Below, piece after piece: positions 16,882-25,380 of a stretch of DNA of 64,000 nucleotides. Each line of letters opens with the position of its first letter. Positions within the stretch are counted from its first letter, which is position 1. Both the position numbers and the translations under genes were made by a program. A model generated the notes under the pieces. The model did no database searches, was not told the origin of the DNA, and saw only the letters and a list, made by a program, of their open reading frames with translations. Source of the stretch: Flavobacterium fluviatile (GTDB lineage Bacteria; Bacteroidota; Bacteroidia; Flavobacteriales; Flavobacteriaceae); the NCBI RefSeq assembly GCF_010645065.1, contig NZ_JAADZW010000004.1, positions 141,087 to 205,086 on the forward strand, in the 5' to 3' direction.

Positions 16882-17653
16882 CTCATTTAATATATGTTTG
16901 CTACTGATTACACCAATTTTCACTAATTTCTTTAAAATCAATAAGTTTTAAAACATTATTAATAATCATAAACGTAGGGAGTGGAATGTAATACGTTATA
17001 TATACTATAAAAATTTACAACTATCTAATTTTTAAATATTTACAGGGTTATTAACAATCTTGATAACTTCATAAGTGTCTCACAATCAATAAAGAATAAA
17101 CATACTATTTGTTAAAATTTTGAGGTGTTAATAGTAGTTCGTAATTCATTGATATTCAGTTAACTTTAAATTAACAGAAAATGTTAATAAGTTCGAAAAG
17201 AAAATTAGAAGTTTTTTTTGGTTGTTTTCAAAAATTTCATAATCCAAAACCAAAATTAAATATGCAAGAAAAGTTTCATGAATTTTTAGAAAAGTTATGA
17301 ATATCAAAAACACTATTTTCAACAGAAATTAACATATCAACTTATCTACAAAATCAATTCAAATTTGGTTGTCAACCGTTGTTAATTAAAATACAAAAAG
17401 TCTTATAAATTAATCATTTAACCAAAAATAACTATGTTGATAACTCACAATAAATAAGTAAAACGAGATTTCAATGACTTTAAAAATAAATTTATTCGAC
17501 ATATTAACACACTATAATAACCATCAAATTTTTTTAAATTTTTAAAAATCTTTTTTGTTGTATTTAATATATGTTGAAAACTAAAAAAGTTGGAAAGTAA
17601 AAATTTTATTTTTTGAAATGAATTTTATTGTGATTTGAAATTGAAGTTTTATT
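16882..17653. other. AT-rich gene-free stretch with DnaA-box-like words
   Basis: No convincing gene or terminator is seen in about 770 bases. The sequence is very AT-rich and contains words one mismatch from the DnaA box TTATCCACA: TTATCTACA at 17342-17350 and TGTTGATAA (reverse of TTATCAACA) at 17435-17443. Weaker TTTTCAACA copies occur at 17316-17324 and, inverted, at 17572-17580. Genes to the left run mostly left and genes directly to the right run right, so it could be a replication origin or only a long AT-rich spacer. Confidence 0.45.
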
Positions 17654-17887
17654 TCAAACGATTTTAAGCGGATTGTTGAGATTATCGAGAATTTCCTGAA
17701 CTTGCTCGAAATCGTTTGGATGAACTTTGAGTTTGATTCCGCCCAATGCCGTTGTGTACAAAGGAACTACTGAGAGTGTGATTTCGTTTTCGAAGAAATA
17801 GGGTATTTCTTCTTGTTCCAGTAAATGTTTGAGAACCACTGTTTCGTGATGATAATTGAATACGGCGATGGTCTTAAAGCTTTCCAT
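17654..17887 (-). CDS. DUF2007 family protein (putative signal-transducing protein)
   Basis: A 77-residue soluble protein. It shows the DUF2007 pattern: an N-terminal strand (KTIAVFNYHHETVVLKHLLE) then a turn with IPYFFENE, and a C-terminal LKVHPNDFEQVQEIL helix. The family has a ferredoxin-like fold and no settled function. It is divergent from rnr. Confidence 0.8.
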   Translation of the reverse strand: MESFKTIAVFNYHHETVVLKHLLEQEEIPYFFENEITLSVVPLYTTALGGIKLKVHPNDFEQVQEILDNLNNPLKIV

Positions 17888-17997
17888 ATAAGGTGTTTTT
17901 GTAAATGTACGAAAAGTTATAATTTTAATAATTCTAATTGTTAAAATCTATAATCTGATTTCTTATTTGTAATTTTAAACTTTATAAGAAAAGATAT

Positions 17998-20178
17998 ATG
18001 AGTAAGAAAATTAGAAAGCCGATAAAAAAAGAGAAGGATTTCTCCGGAAAAATAGTGAAGATTTTATCGCAAAGTGCTAATAAAGCATTTAATTATAAAC
18101 AGATAGCAGCCACACTTGAACTTGACGATACAAAAAGCAGAAACCAGATTATAAAAGATTTAAAAATTCTGGCAGCTTCCAAAAAAATTACAGAAACAGA
18201 ACCCGGTAAGTATTTAATCAAAGCGATCAGCCAGGATTATTACGAAGGCACAATCGATATGACGAGCAGAAAAACGGCATATTTCATCTGTGACGAATTT
18301 GAAGAAGATGTTTTTATTCCGACCAATAATCTCAATCGTGCTTTAGACAAGGACAAAGTAAAAGTTTACGTTTACAACCGTAGAAAAGGAAAAAGACCTG
18401 AAGGAGAAGTAATTGAAGTATTAGAAAGAGAGAAAACAGAGTTTGTTGGCGTTATAGATATACAACCAAATTTTGCTTTTGTTGCTACTGCAAATCCTAA
18501 AATGTACACCGATATTTTTATTCCAAAAGATAAAATTGGAGAAGCAGAAAATGGTGATGTTGTTTTGGTAAAGATTGAAGACTGGCCAAAAAAAGCTGAT
18601 AGTCCGTTTGGATCTGTAATTCGTGTATTAGGAAAACCGGGTGAGCATAATACTGAGATTCATGCCATTTTAGCTGAGTACGGTCTTCCATCTGATTTTC
18701 CGGTAGAAGTAGAGGTTTTTGCACAAAAACTGGATACTTCGATTCAGGAATCTGAGATTGCAAAACGTCGTGATATGCGTGATACGCTTACGTTTACCAT
18801 AGATCCAAAAGATGCAAAAGATTTTGATGATGCATTGTCTTTCAAAAAGTTAGAAAACGGAAACTTCGAAATCGGAATTCATATTGCCGATGTTTCGTAT
18901 TATTTAGAAGAAGGAACAATTCTGGATGATGAGGCCTATCAACGAGCCACTTCGGTTTATTTAGTGGATAGGGTAGTGCCAATGCTTCCTGAAGTATTAT
19001 CGAATTTTGCCTGTTCGCTTCGCCCAAATGAAGAGAAATATACTTTCTCTGCAGTTTTTGAAGTTTCTCCATCAGCCCAGGTTATCAGTCAGTGGTTTGG
19101 CAGAACTGTAATTTATTCGGATCAGCGTTTTGCATACGAAGAAGCGCAATATATCATTGAAACAAAAGACAATACCATTCCATTGGAAACTTCCATCACA
19201 GGAGAATCTTATGTTGTTTCAGATGAGATGGTTGAAGCTACTTTAAAATTAGATGAATTAGCGAAGATTTTAAGAAAGAAAAGAATGCAGAATGGCGCTA
19301 TTTCTTTTGACAAAGTAGAAGTAAAATTTAATTTAGATGCAGAAGGAGAACCGGAAGGAGTTTACTTCAAAATCTCTAAAGATGCCAATCATCTTATTGA
19401 AGAATTTATGCTTTTAGCCAATAGAAAAGTGGCAGAATATATTGGTAAACAAAAGAAAACTTTTGTATATCGTATTCACGACGAACCAAACGAAGACAAA
19501 TTAATTGCAATGGCAGCTGTAATTGCTAAATTTGGTTATAAGTTAGATTTCAGAAATAAAGGTGATATTTCAAAATCCCTGAATTCCTTAATGGAAGAAG
19601 TAAATGGCAAAAAGGAGCAAAATCTTATTGATACTCTTGCTATTAGAAGTATGAGCAAAGCCAAATATTCGACAGATAACATTGGTCATTACGGTTTGGC
19701 TTTTGATTATTACAGCCATTTTACATCTCCGATTCGTCGTTATCCGGATGTAATGGTACACCGTTTATTGCAGTATTATCTGGATGGAGGAGCTTCTGTA
19801 GACGAAGAAACATATGAGACCAAATGTCTGCATTGTTCCAACATGGAAAGCTTAGCCACTAATGCTGAAAGAGACAGTATCAAATACATGCAGGTTAAAT
19901 ACATGCAGGATCATCAGGATGAGGAATTCCTTGGCGTTATTTCCGGTGTTACCGAATGGGGAATTTATGTAGAAATTGTTTCTAATAAATGCGAAGGAAT
20001 GGTGAGAATCAGAGAGATCAAGGATGACTATTATACTTTCGATGAAAAACAATATGCACTGGTTGGAGCTACTTCAGACAGTATATTGCAATTAGGTGAC
20101 GAAATTTACGTTAAAGTAAAAAATGCCGATTTAGTTAAAAAACAACTGGATTTTCATTTTTTAAGAAGAGCTGAATAA
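17998..20178 (+). CDS. rnr: Ribonuclease R
   Basis: A 726-residue exoribonuclease. Order: N-terminal helix-turn-helix (about 18-75), cold-shock domains (about 80-230), RNB catalytic domain with FTIDPKDAKDFDDALSF (about 262-278, the metal-binding aspartates) and HFTSPIRRYPDVMVHR near residue 580, then a C-terminal S1 domain (FLGVISGVTEWGIYVEI). RNase R degrades structured RNA 3' to 5'. It is 24 bases upstream of the DUF2807 gene, so cotranscription is possible. Confidence 0.95.
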   Translation: MSKKIRKPIKKEKDFSGKIVKILSQSANKAFNYKQIAATLELDDTKSRNQIIKDLKILAASKKITETEPGKYLIKAISQDYYEGTIDMTSRKTAYFICDEFEEDVFIPTNNLNRALDKDKVKVYVYNRRKGKRPEGEVIEVLEREKTEFVGVIDIQPNFAFVATANPKMYTDIFIPKDKIGEAENGDVVLVKIEDWPKKADSPFGSVIRVLGKPGEHNTEIHAILAEYGLPSDFPVEVEVFAQKLDTSIQESEIAKRRDMRDTLTFTIDPKDAKDFDDALSFKKLENGNFEIGIHIADVSYYLEEGTILDDEAYQRATSVYLVDRVVPMLPEVLSNFACSLRPNEEKYTFSAVFEVSPSAQVISQWFGRTVIYSDQRFAYEEAQYIIETKDNTIPLETSITGESYVVSDEMVEATLKLDELAKILRKKRMQNGAISFDKVEVKFNLDAEGEPEGVYFKISKDANHLIEEFMLLANRKVAEYIGKQKKTFVYRIHDEPNEDKLIAMAAVIAKFGYKLDFRNKGDISKSLNSLMEEVNGKKEQNLIDTLAIRSMSKAKYSTDNIGHYGLAFDYYSHFTSPIRRYPDVMVHRLLQYYLDGGASVDEETYETKCLHCSNMESLATNAERDSIKYMQVKYMQDHQDEEFLGVISGVTEWGIYVEIVSNKCEGMVRIREIKDDYYTFDEKQYALVGATSDSILQLGDEIYVKVKNADLVKKQLDFHFLRRAE

Positions 20179-20202
20179 GTGGTTAAATTTTAAAATTAAA
20201 AA

Positions 20203-20871
20203 ATGAAAAAGTTAATTATTGTAGTTATAATTTTGTTTATACAAATGTCTTTTGGACAGGTTACCAAAGAATTAGGAGATTTTGATACCGTTAAAGTTTA
20301 CGATAAACTGAATGTAAAATTAGTTCAGTCGTCTGAAAATAAAATTGTTATAAAAGGCGCAAGGGAATCAGAACTGGAAGCTGTCAATAAAAACGGTATT
20401 TTAAAAATCAGAATGCCTTTTCCTAAGCTTTTATCTGGTGATGATTTAGATGTTACTTTGTACTACAAACATATCGAACTGATTGATGTTAATGAAGGGG
20501 CAGAGGTTACAAGTGATGAAACTATAAAAGCTACTTCGTTTAAGGTAAGTGCTCAGGAAGGCGGAAAAATAAATGTAGATTTGGATGTTGATAAGCTTAA
20601 AGTAAGTTCTGTTTCCGGAGGAGAAATCACTGCAACCGGTAAAGCAGATCACCTTGATGCTGGCCTGGGAGCAGGAGGATATTTCCTTGGAAGTAAATTA
20701 GCCACATCCCAGACAAAAGTAAGCGTTTCTGCTGGTGGAAAAGCAGATGTTAATGCTTCAACCCTTGTTGATGCAAAAGTAAGCGCAGGAGGCTCTATTT
20801 ACATTTATGGAAAACCTAAACAAATTAACCAAAAAACAGTTTTTGGAGGTAAAATAGAAGAAGTAAAATAA
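20203..20871 (+). CDS. Secreted DUF2807 (head GIN domain) protein
   Basis: A 222-residue protein with a signal peptide (MKKLIIVVIILFIQMSFG). The rest is a repetitive beta-helix with short turns such as SVSGGEITATG and SVSAGGKADVNAS, which is the DUF2807 (GIN) auto-transporter-adhesin-like fold. It probably sits in the periplasm or outer envelope; function unknown. It lies between rnr and the LysE exporter with gaps of 24 and 6 bases. Confidence 0.85.
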   Translation: MKKLIIVVIILFIQMSFGQVTKELGDFDTVKVYDKLNVKLVQSSENKIVIKGARESELEAVNKNGILKIRMPFPKLLSGDDLDVTLYYKHIELIDVNEGAEVTSDETIKATSFKVSAQEGGKINVDLDVDKLKVSSVSGGEITATGKADHLDAGLGAGGYFLGSKLATSQTKVSVSAGGKADVNASTLVDAKVSAGGSIYIYGKPKQINQKTVFGGKIEEVK

Positions 20872-20877
20872 TATTTA

Positions 20878-21555
20878 ATGATAAATGATATTCTGGCTGG
20901 GCTGCCATGGGGACTTGTTCTGAGCTTTATGGTAGGTCCGGTATTTTTTGTTTTATTGGAAACCAGTATTACCAAAGGTTTCAGATCAGCAATTGTCTTT
21001 GATTTTGGAGTTGTATTAGGAGACATTTTTTTTATAGCTATTGCTTATCTGGGAAGCTACAGACTGATTTCTAGTCTAAAAGACAAACCCGCTCTTTTTA
21101 TTTTTGGCGGCATTATAATGCTGTCTTACGGTATTATTTCATTCGTAAAACTGAAAAAAGGAGAAAAAATAAATGATGAAGAAATTGATCGTGATATTCT
21201 AAAAAGAAATTACGGTAGTTTGTTTGTAAAAGGCTTTTTACTGAACGTTATTAACATTGGAGTTCTTGGTTTCTGGCTTGCCGTTATTATTTCAGTCGGT
21301 CCAAAATTGCAGATGCAGACTCCAAGAATGATGACTTTTTTTACTTCTGTCATTGTCACTTATTTATTGGTTGATTGTCTTAAAATAGTATTAGCAAAAC
21401 AATTAAAATCTAAAATGACACCTGTCAATATTCTAAAAATTAAAAAAGGAATCAGTATTGTTTTGATGGTATTTGGAGTAGTTTTAATGATTCAGGGCTG
21501 GTTTCCAAAAGAAAAAGAAATGGTTAAAAATGCTTTTGAAAGAATAGAAAAGTAG
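20878..21555 (+). CDS. LysE family amino-acid exporter
   Basis: A 225-residue inner-membrane protein with about six hydrophobic segments. The N-terminal PWGLVLSFMVGPVFFVLLE is the LysE/RhtB signature (G-P in the first helix). The family exports amino acids or their analogues; the substrate is not readable. It follows the DUF2807 gene after 6 bases and is closed by a terminator. Confidence 0.85.
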   Translation: MINDILAGLPWGLVLSFMVGPVFFVLLETSITKGFRSAIVFDFGVVLGDIFFIAIAYLGSYRLISSLKDKPALFIFGGIIMLSYGIISFVKLKKGEKINDEEIDRDILKRNYGSLFVKGFLLNVINIGVLGFWLAVIISVGPKLQMQTPRMMTFFTSVIVTYLLVDCLKIVLAKQLKSKMTPVNILKIKKGISIVLMVFGVVLMIQGWFPKEKEMVKNAFERIEK

Positions 21556-21583
21556 TTTGTTAATAACTCAAAGATATAAAATT

Positions 21584-21610
21584 AAACCTCTGAATTTCAG
21601 AGGTTTTTTT
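21584..21610 (+). terminator. Terminator after the LysE gene
   Basis: An 11-bp stem (AAACCTCTGAA and TTCAGAGGTTT) followed by a T run. Confidence 0.85.
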
Positions 21611-21648
21611 GTTTTTATAAGTTTATCAAAGTTATTCACGTATAGTTT

Positions 21649-21749
21649 GTCATTTCTCCCTTCGGTCGAAATGACACTCGGGATTCGACAAGATTGGAAC
21701 CACACTTTATGGAGTTTCTCGTGTGATTTCTCCCTTCGGTCGAAATGAC
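21649..21749. repeat. REP-like palindrome pair
   Basis: GTCATTTC...GAAATGAC (21649-21675, around TCCCTTCGGTC) and a second copy at 21725-21749 with the same core CCCTTCGGTCGAAATGAC. Each forms a short hairpin. They lie between a terminator and the tRNA-Cys remnant array, as REP elements usually do between genes. Confidence 0.65.
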
Positions 21750-21760
21750 AAAAATCGAAA

Positions 21761-22077
21761 AAATTATCCATAAAAAAAACCTTCAAATTGCTTTGCAGGT
21801 TTTGAGGGAACGTGCGTATTCGAACCGATATCTTAAACTAATTTTTCCTAAAAATTATCCATAAAAAAAAACTTCAAATTGATTTGAAGATTTGGAAACA
21901 TCGTGCGTATTCGAACCGATATCTTAAACTAATTTTTCCTAAAAATTATCCATAAAAAAAAACCTTCAAATTGCTTTGAAGATTTGGAAACATCGTGCGT
22001 ATTCGAACCGATATCTTAAACTAATTTTTCCTAAAAATTATCCATAAAAAAACCTTCAAATTGCTTTGAAGGTTTTG
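21761..22077 (-). repeat. Tandem ~91-bp units with decayed tRNA T-arm plus terminator hairpin
   Basis: Three units (starts 21761, 21852, 21943; periods 91, 91, 92) and a fourth start at 22035 that runs into the intact tRNA-Cys. Each unit carries, on the minus strand, GGTTCGAATACGCACG (a relic of the T arm and acceptor 3' side; compare GGTTCGAATCCGGACG in the real tRNA) and then a hairpin made of CTTCAAATTG and its complement. The 5' two thirds of the tRNA are missing and the T stem no longer pairs. Confidence 0.8.
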
Positions 22078-22148
22078 AGGCATCGTCCGGATTCGAACCG
22101 GAGTAGGAGCTTTTGCAGAGCCCAGCCTAGCCGCTCGGCCACGACGCC
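22078..22148 (-). tRNA. tRNA-Cys (anticodon GCA)
   Basis: 71 bases including discriminator U73. The acceptor stem is GGCGTCG/CGATGCC (one G-U pair), the D stem GCC/GGC, the anticodon stem GGGCT/AGCTC with loop CTGCAAA (GCA), and the T arm TCCGG-TTCGAAT-CCGGA. CCA is not encoded. A hairpin terminator follows on the minus strand, then the decayed tandem units. Confidence 0.96.
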
Positions 22149-22242
22149 ATTGCTTGAACGGTTGGCAAAAGTAACTAAAATCTTTAAATTTCAAAAGTTT
22201 CAAAGAAAGTATTTTAAAATTTTAAATATTAGATTAAATAAA

Positions 22243-22602
22243 TTACTTTCTGATTTCCTTCATTTTTATGGTAACTGATTCAACATCACCACCAATAGGA
22301 GGATTTATTTTAGAAACCCAAACTGTCGTTTTTTCTACAGTTTCAATCTCATCAAGAATACGATTATTGATTCTTTTGGCTACATGCTCTAATAAATGTG
22401 AACGAATTGCCATTTCTTCAGTGACAATTTTGTTCAAATGTACGTAATCAACCGTATCAGCTAAGTGATCTGTTTGTGCAGATTGCTGTAAATTGGTTTT
22501 TATTTTTAAATCAATAGTGTAATCAGATCCTATTTTTCCTTCTTCAATCATACATCCGTGATATGAAAAAGTACGAATGTTTTTAAGTTTTATAATACCC
22601 AT
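22243..22602 (-). CDS. folB: Dihydroneopterin aldolase
   Basis: A 119-residue protein of normal FolB size. The family marks are RTFSYHGCMIEEGKIG near the N-terminus, TVDYVHLNKIV, the helix SHLLEHVAKRI with the catalytic region, and PPIGGDVESVTI near the end. FolB splits dihydroneopterin to hydroxymethyl-dihydropterin in folate synthesis and forms an octamer in the cytosol. The toxin gene ends two bases ahead of its start, so it may be cotranscribed with a toxin-antitoxin pair. Confidence 0.93.
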   Translation of the reverse strand: MGIIKLKNIRTFSYHGCMIEEGKIGSDYTIDLKIKTNLQQSAQTDHLADTVDYVHLNKIVTEEMAIRSHLLEHVAKRINNRILDEIETVEKTTVWVSKINPPIGGDVESVTIKMKEIRK

Positions 22603-22604
22603 TT

Positions 22605-22916
22605 TTATAGTTTTATTCTAGTATTTTCTGGATTTTGATAGTTGGATGTTACAGCTTGAATCGAAACATTTTTTTCGTCTTCATCGACCGTAAAATGAAT
22701 TATATAAGGAAATTTTTTTAAGGGTAACGTACCAACAATGTTGTATTTTTCTTCAAAAAAAGGCAATGTATTTAATGTTAGAGCATAGTTTTTAAACTCT
22801 TTATAAAATAATTTGCCCAAGCCTTTTCTTATAGATTCATAATAAAAAGCTGTTTCATCTACTTCTAGTTTTGCTCTCGGAAGAATTATAGTTTTATAAT
22901 TTCCTTCTAAAGCCAT
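22605..22916 (-). CDS. Type II toxin, RelE/ParE family
   Basis: A 103-residue basic protein with ParE/RelE features: a helical N-terminus (ILPRAKLEVDETAFYYESIRKGLG region), central KNYALTLNTLPFF and a C-terminal strand KKFPYIIHFTVDEDEKNVSI. The family either cuts mRNA on ribosomes or poisons gyrase. It overlaps the antitoxin gene by 10 bases, which is typical of such pairs. Confidence 0.8.
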   Translation of the reverse strand: MALEGNYKTIILPRAKLEVDETAFYYESIRKGLGKLFYKEFKNYALTLNTLPFFEEKYNIVGTLPLKKFPYIIHFTVDEDEKNVSIQAVTSNYQNPENTRIKL

Positions 22917-23122
22917 TTTTTATCTAACTCTTTTAATGCATCTTCTAGCGAAATATAATCTTCAGGTTTAGCGTTTTTTATACGTTCCAAAACCATTTCT
23001 TGCTGCCATAAAGGAATTTCATTTTCCACCTTTTCATCTATAGAAACTTCAGGAACATGCTTGAAAAAACTAACAAAAGTTTCATAAAAATCGTCCGGAA
23101 TTGTAACAGTTAATTGTCTCAT
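22907..23122 (-). CDS. Putative antitoxin of the RelE/ParE pair
   Basis: A 71-residue acidic protein from the ATG at 23122 (MRQLTVTIPDDFYETF); an in-frame TTG three codons earlier is less likely. An N-terminal strand is followed by an acidic helical region ending SLEDALKELDKKW, like addiction-module antitoxins. Identification rests on size, order and overlap with the toxin gene. Confidence 0.72.
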   Translation of the reverse strand: MRQLTVTIPDDFYETFVSFFKHVPEVSIDEKVENEIPLWQQEMVLERIKNAKPEDYISLEDALKELDKKWL

Positions 23123-23236
23123 AATTCTCAATACTTATACAAAAATACTAAATAAATTAATCTCAGGTTTTAGCTTTAGCGTTTGAGGTTTACGCCACTT
23201 AAATAACTTTAAACCTAAAACCTGAAACCTTTTTTT

Positions 23237-23244
23237 TATCTTTG
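23237..23244 (+). promoter_or_regulatory. Candidate -7 box (TATCTTTG) of glnS
   Basis: TATCTTTG matches TAnnTTTG and lies 18 bases ahead of the glnS ATG. An inverted repeat (CAGGTTTTAG at 23164, CTAAAACCTG at 23215) sits just upstream. Confidence 0.55.
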
Positions 23245-23262
23245 CTAAAATTACTATAAATA

Positions 23263-25380
23263 ATGGCATCAGAAGATAAATCACTTAATTTTATTGAACA
23301 AATTGTAGAGGAAGATTTAAAATCAGGTCTTTCAAATTCTAAGTTACGTTTTCGTTTCCCACCTGAACCAAACGGTTATTTACACATTGGACATGCAAGT
23401 TCTATTGCTTTAAACTTTGGTTTAGGGATTGATTACCAGTCCCCTGTAAATTTGCGTTTTGACGATACAAATCCCGAAAAAGAAGAACAGGAATTTGTTG
23501 ATGCTATTAAAAGAGATGTGGAATGGCTGGGCTATAAATGGGCCGAAGAATGTTATGCATCAGATTATTTTCAGCAATTATACGAGTGGGCTGTTTTATT
23601 GATTAAAAAAGATAAAGCGTATGTTGACAGTCAGACTTCTGAAGAAATGGCAATCCAGAAAGGGACGCCTACTACAGTTGGAACTGACAGTCCATATAGA
23701 AATCGTTCTGTAGAAGAAAACCTTGATTTATTCGAAAGAATGAAAAACGGTGAATTTGAGGCCGGTACGCATATTCTTCGTGCCAAAATTGATATGAAAT
23801 CTACAAACATGTTAATGCGTGATCCCATCATTTACAGAATTTTACACAAACATCATCACAGAACAGGAGATACCTGGAAAATCTATCCGATGTACGATTG
23901 GGCACACGGACAAAGCGATTATTTAGAAGCGATTTCACATTCATTTTGTACATTAGAATTTTTACCTCACCGCGAATTATACGATTGGTTTTTAGATCAG
24001 ATTATAGACGAAAACAGAATACGTCCCAAACAAAGAGAATTTGCCAGACGTAACTTATCACATACGGTTGTTAGTAAAAGAAAATTACAGCAACTTGTGA
24101 AGGAAAAGCATGTTAACGGCTGGGATGATCCAAGAATGTCAACGATTTCAGGGTTACGAAGACGTGGTTATACCGCTGCATCTTTACGAAATTTTGCCAA
24201 TACAATTGGTATTGCAAAACGTGATAATCTGATCAATGTTTCGGTTTTAGAATTCTGTATTCGTGAAGATCTGAACAAAATTGCACCTCGTGTAATGGCT
24301 GTTTTAGATCCTGTAAAACTGGTAATTACAAATTATCCGGAAGGAAAAGAGGAGTGGCTGGAAGCTGAAAACAATCAGGAAGATGAAAATGCAGGATTCA
24401 GAAAAGTACCTTTTTCCCGTGAATTATACATTGAAAGAGAAGACTTTTTAGAAGAAGCTCCTGCTAAATTTTTCCGTTTGACTTTAGGAAAAGAAGTTCG
24501 TCTTAAAAATGCTTATATTATTAAAGGTGAATCTGTTATAAAAGGTGAAAACGGAAATATTACAGAAATTCATGTAACGTATGATACAGATTCTTTAAGT
24601 GGAAGTGGTACTGAAGCCAGCCAGAGAAAAGTATCCGGAACATTACATTGGGTTTCTATCAAACATGCATTGGAAGCAGAGGTACGTTTGTACGACCGTT
24701 TGTTTACAGATGAAGCTCCTGACAGTTATAAAGAGAAAAATTTCTTAGATTTTGTGAATCCAAATTCATTAGAAATTGTTACTGGTTATGTTGAACCAAG
24801 TTTGGCAACAGCTCAAAATGAAGACAAGTTTCAGTTTCAGCGTTTAGGATATTTTACTGTTGATAAAGATTCAACTACTTCAAAATTAGTGTTTAACAAA
24901 ACGGTTGGATTGAAAGATGCGTGGGAAGAAAAAGGTAAAAAAGAAGAAAACAGCATCAACAATTCTTTGAAAGATATCAACAAATATTTCAAAGTTGAGA
25001 CTAAACCAGAAAGAATTGCAATTGAAAATGCAATAGGGGAGAGCATAAAAAATGTTTCCAGTTTTTCATTATTACAAAATTCTTTAAAAAAGAATATAAA
25101 CAATAATAAAGCTTCATTGTTGTTTTCTCAGTTTTTATTGAAATATTCAAACTGGAAATCTTCGGATTTTGAAGATGAGGATATTAAAAAATTATATGTG
25201 ATGTCTCTCAGAAGTGAATCGACTTATGTAAGGTCGAAAGCACTTTTGAATTTAAGAGATCTTGAAAGTGAAAGTTTGAGAAATCAATTTTCAGAAGAAA
25301 TTTTGAAATTATATTCAAATCCACCAAAAAATGCTTCGGAAAGAGAAATTGAAATTCTCGCTGAAATGACGAAGAAGTAA
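23263..25380 (+). CDS. glnS: Glutaminyl-tRNA synthetase with C-terminal extension
   Basis: A 705-residue class I synthetase. The HIGH motif is in PPEPNGYLHIGHASS (about 33-47) and the KMSKS-like loop is VVSKRKLQQL (near 270). The C-terminal anticodon-binding barrel follows to about residue 560. About 145 further residues are helical and charged and contain a HEAT-like stretch (VRSKALLNLRDL); they do not look like the YqeY tail known in some GlnRS. Enterobacterial GlnRS is about 555 residues, so the extension is notable. The enzyme charges tRNA-Gln in the cytosol. Confidence 0.94.
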   Translation: MASEDKSLNFIEQIVEEDLKSGLSNSKLRFRFPPEPNGYLHIGHASSIALNFGLGIDYQSPVNLRFDDTNPEKEEQEFVDAIKRDVEWLGYKWAEECYASDYFQQLYEWAVLLIKKDKAYVDSQTSEEMAIQKGTPTTVGTDSPYRNRSVEENLDLFERMKNGEFEAGTHILRAKIDMKSTNMLMRDPIIYRILHKHHHRTGDTWKIYPMYDWAHGQSDYLEAISHSFCTLEFLPHRELYDWFLDQIIDENRIRPKQREFARRNLSHTVVSKRKLQQLVKEKHVNGWDDPRMSTISGLRRRGYTAASLRNFANTIGIAKRDNLINVSVLEFCIREDLNKIAPRVMAVLDPVKLVITNYPEGKEEWLEAENNQEDENAGFRKVPFSRELYIEREDFLEEAPAKFFRLTLGKEVRLKNAYIIKGESVIKGENGNITEIHVTYDTDSLSGSGTEASQRKVSGTLHWVSIKHALEAEVRLYDRLFTDEAPDSYKEKNFLDFVNPNSLEIVTGYVEPSLATAQNEDKFQFQRLGYFTVDKDSTTSKLVFNKTVGLKDAWEEKGKKEENSINNSLKDINKYFKVETKPERIAIENAIGESIKNVSSFSLLQNSLKKNINNNKASLLFSQFLLKYSNWKSSDFEDEDIKKLYVMSLRSESTYVRSKALLNLRDLESESLRNQFSEEILKLYSNPPKNASEREIEILAEMTKK

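Noticed and set aside
16882..17653. Coding gene or sRNA in the AT-rich stretch
   Set aside because: No frame with plausible start and codon use and no terminator inside; left as gene-free.
21761..22077. CRISPR-like array of about 91-bp units
   Set aside because: Units are adjacent full-length copies without unique spacers, periods are about 91 bases and they contain a tRNA relic and hairpin, and no cas genes are present.
22021..22203. Possible 60-residue protein on the minus strand
   Set aside because: It covers the tRNA-Cys and its terminator; the tRNA fold is complete.
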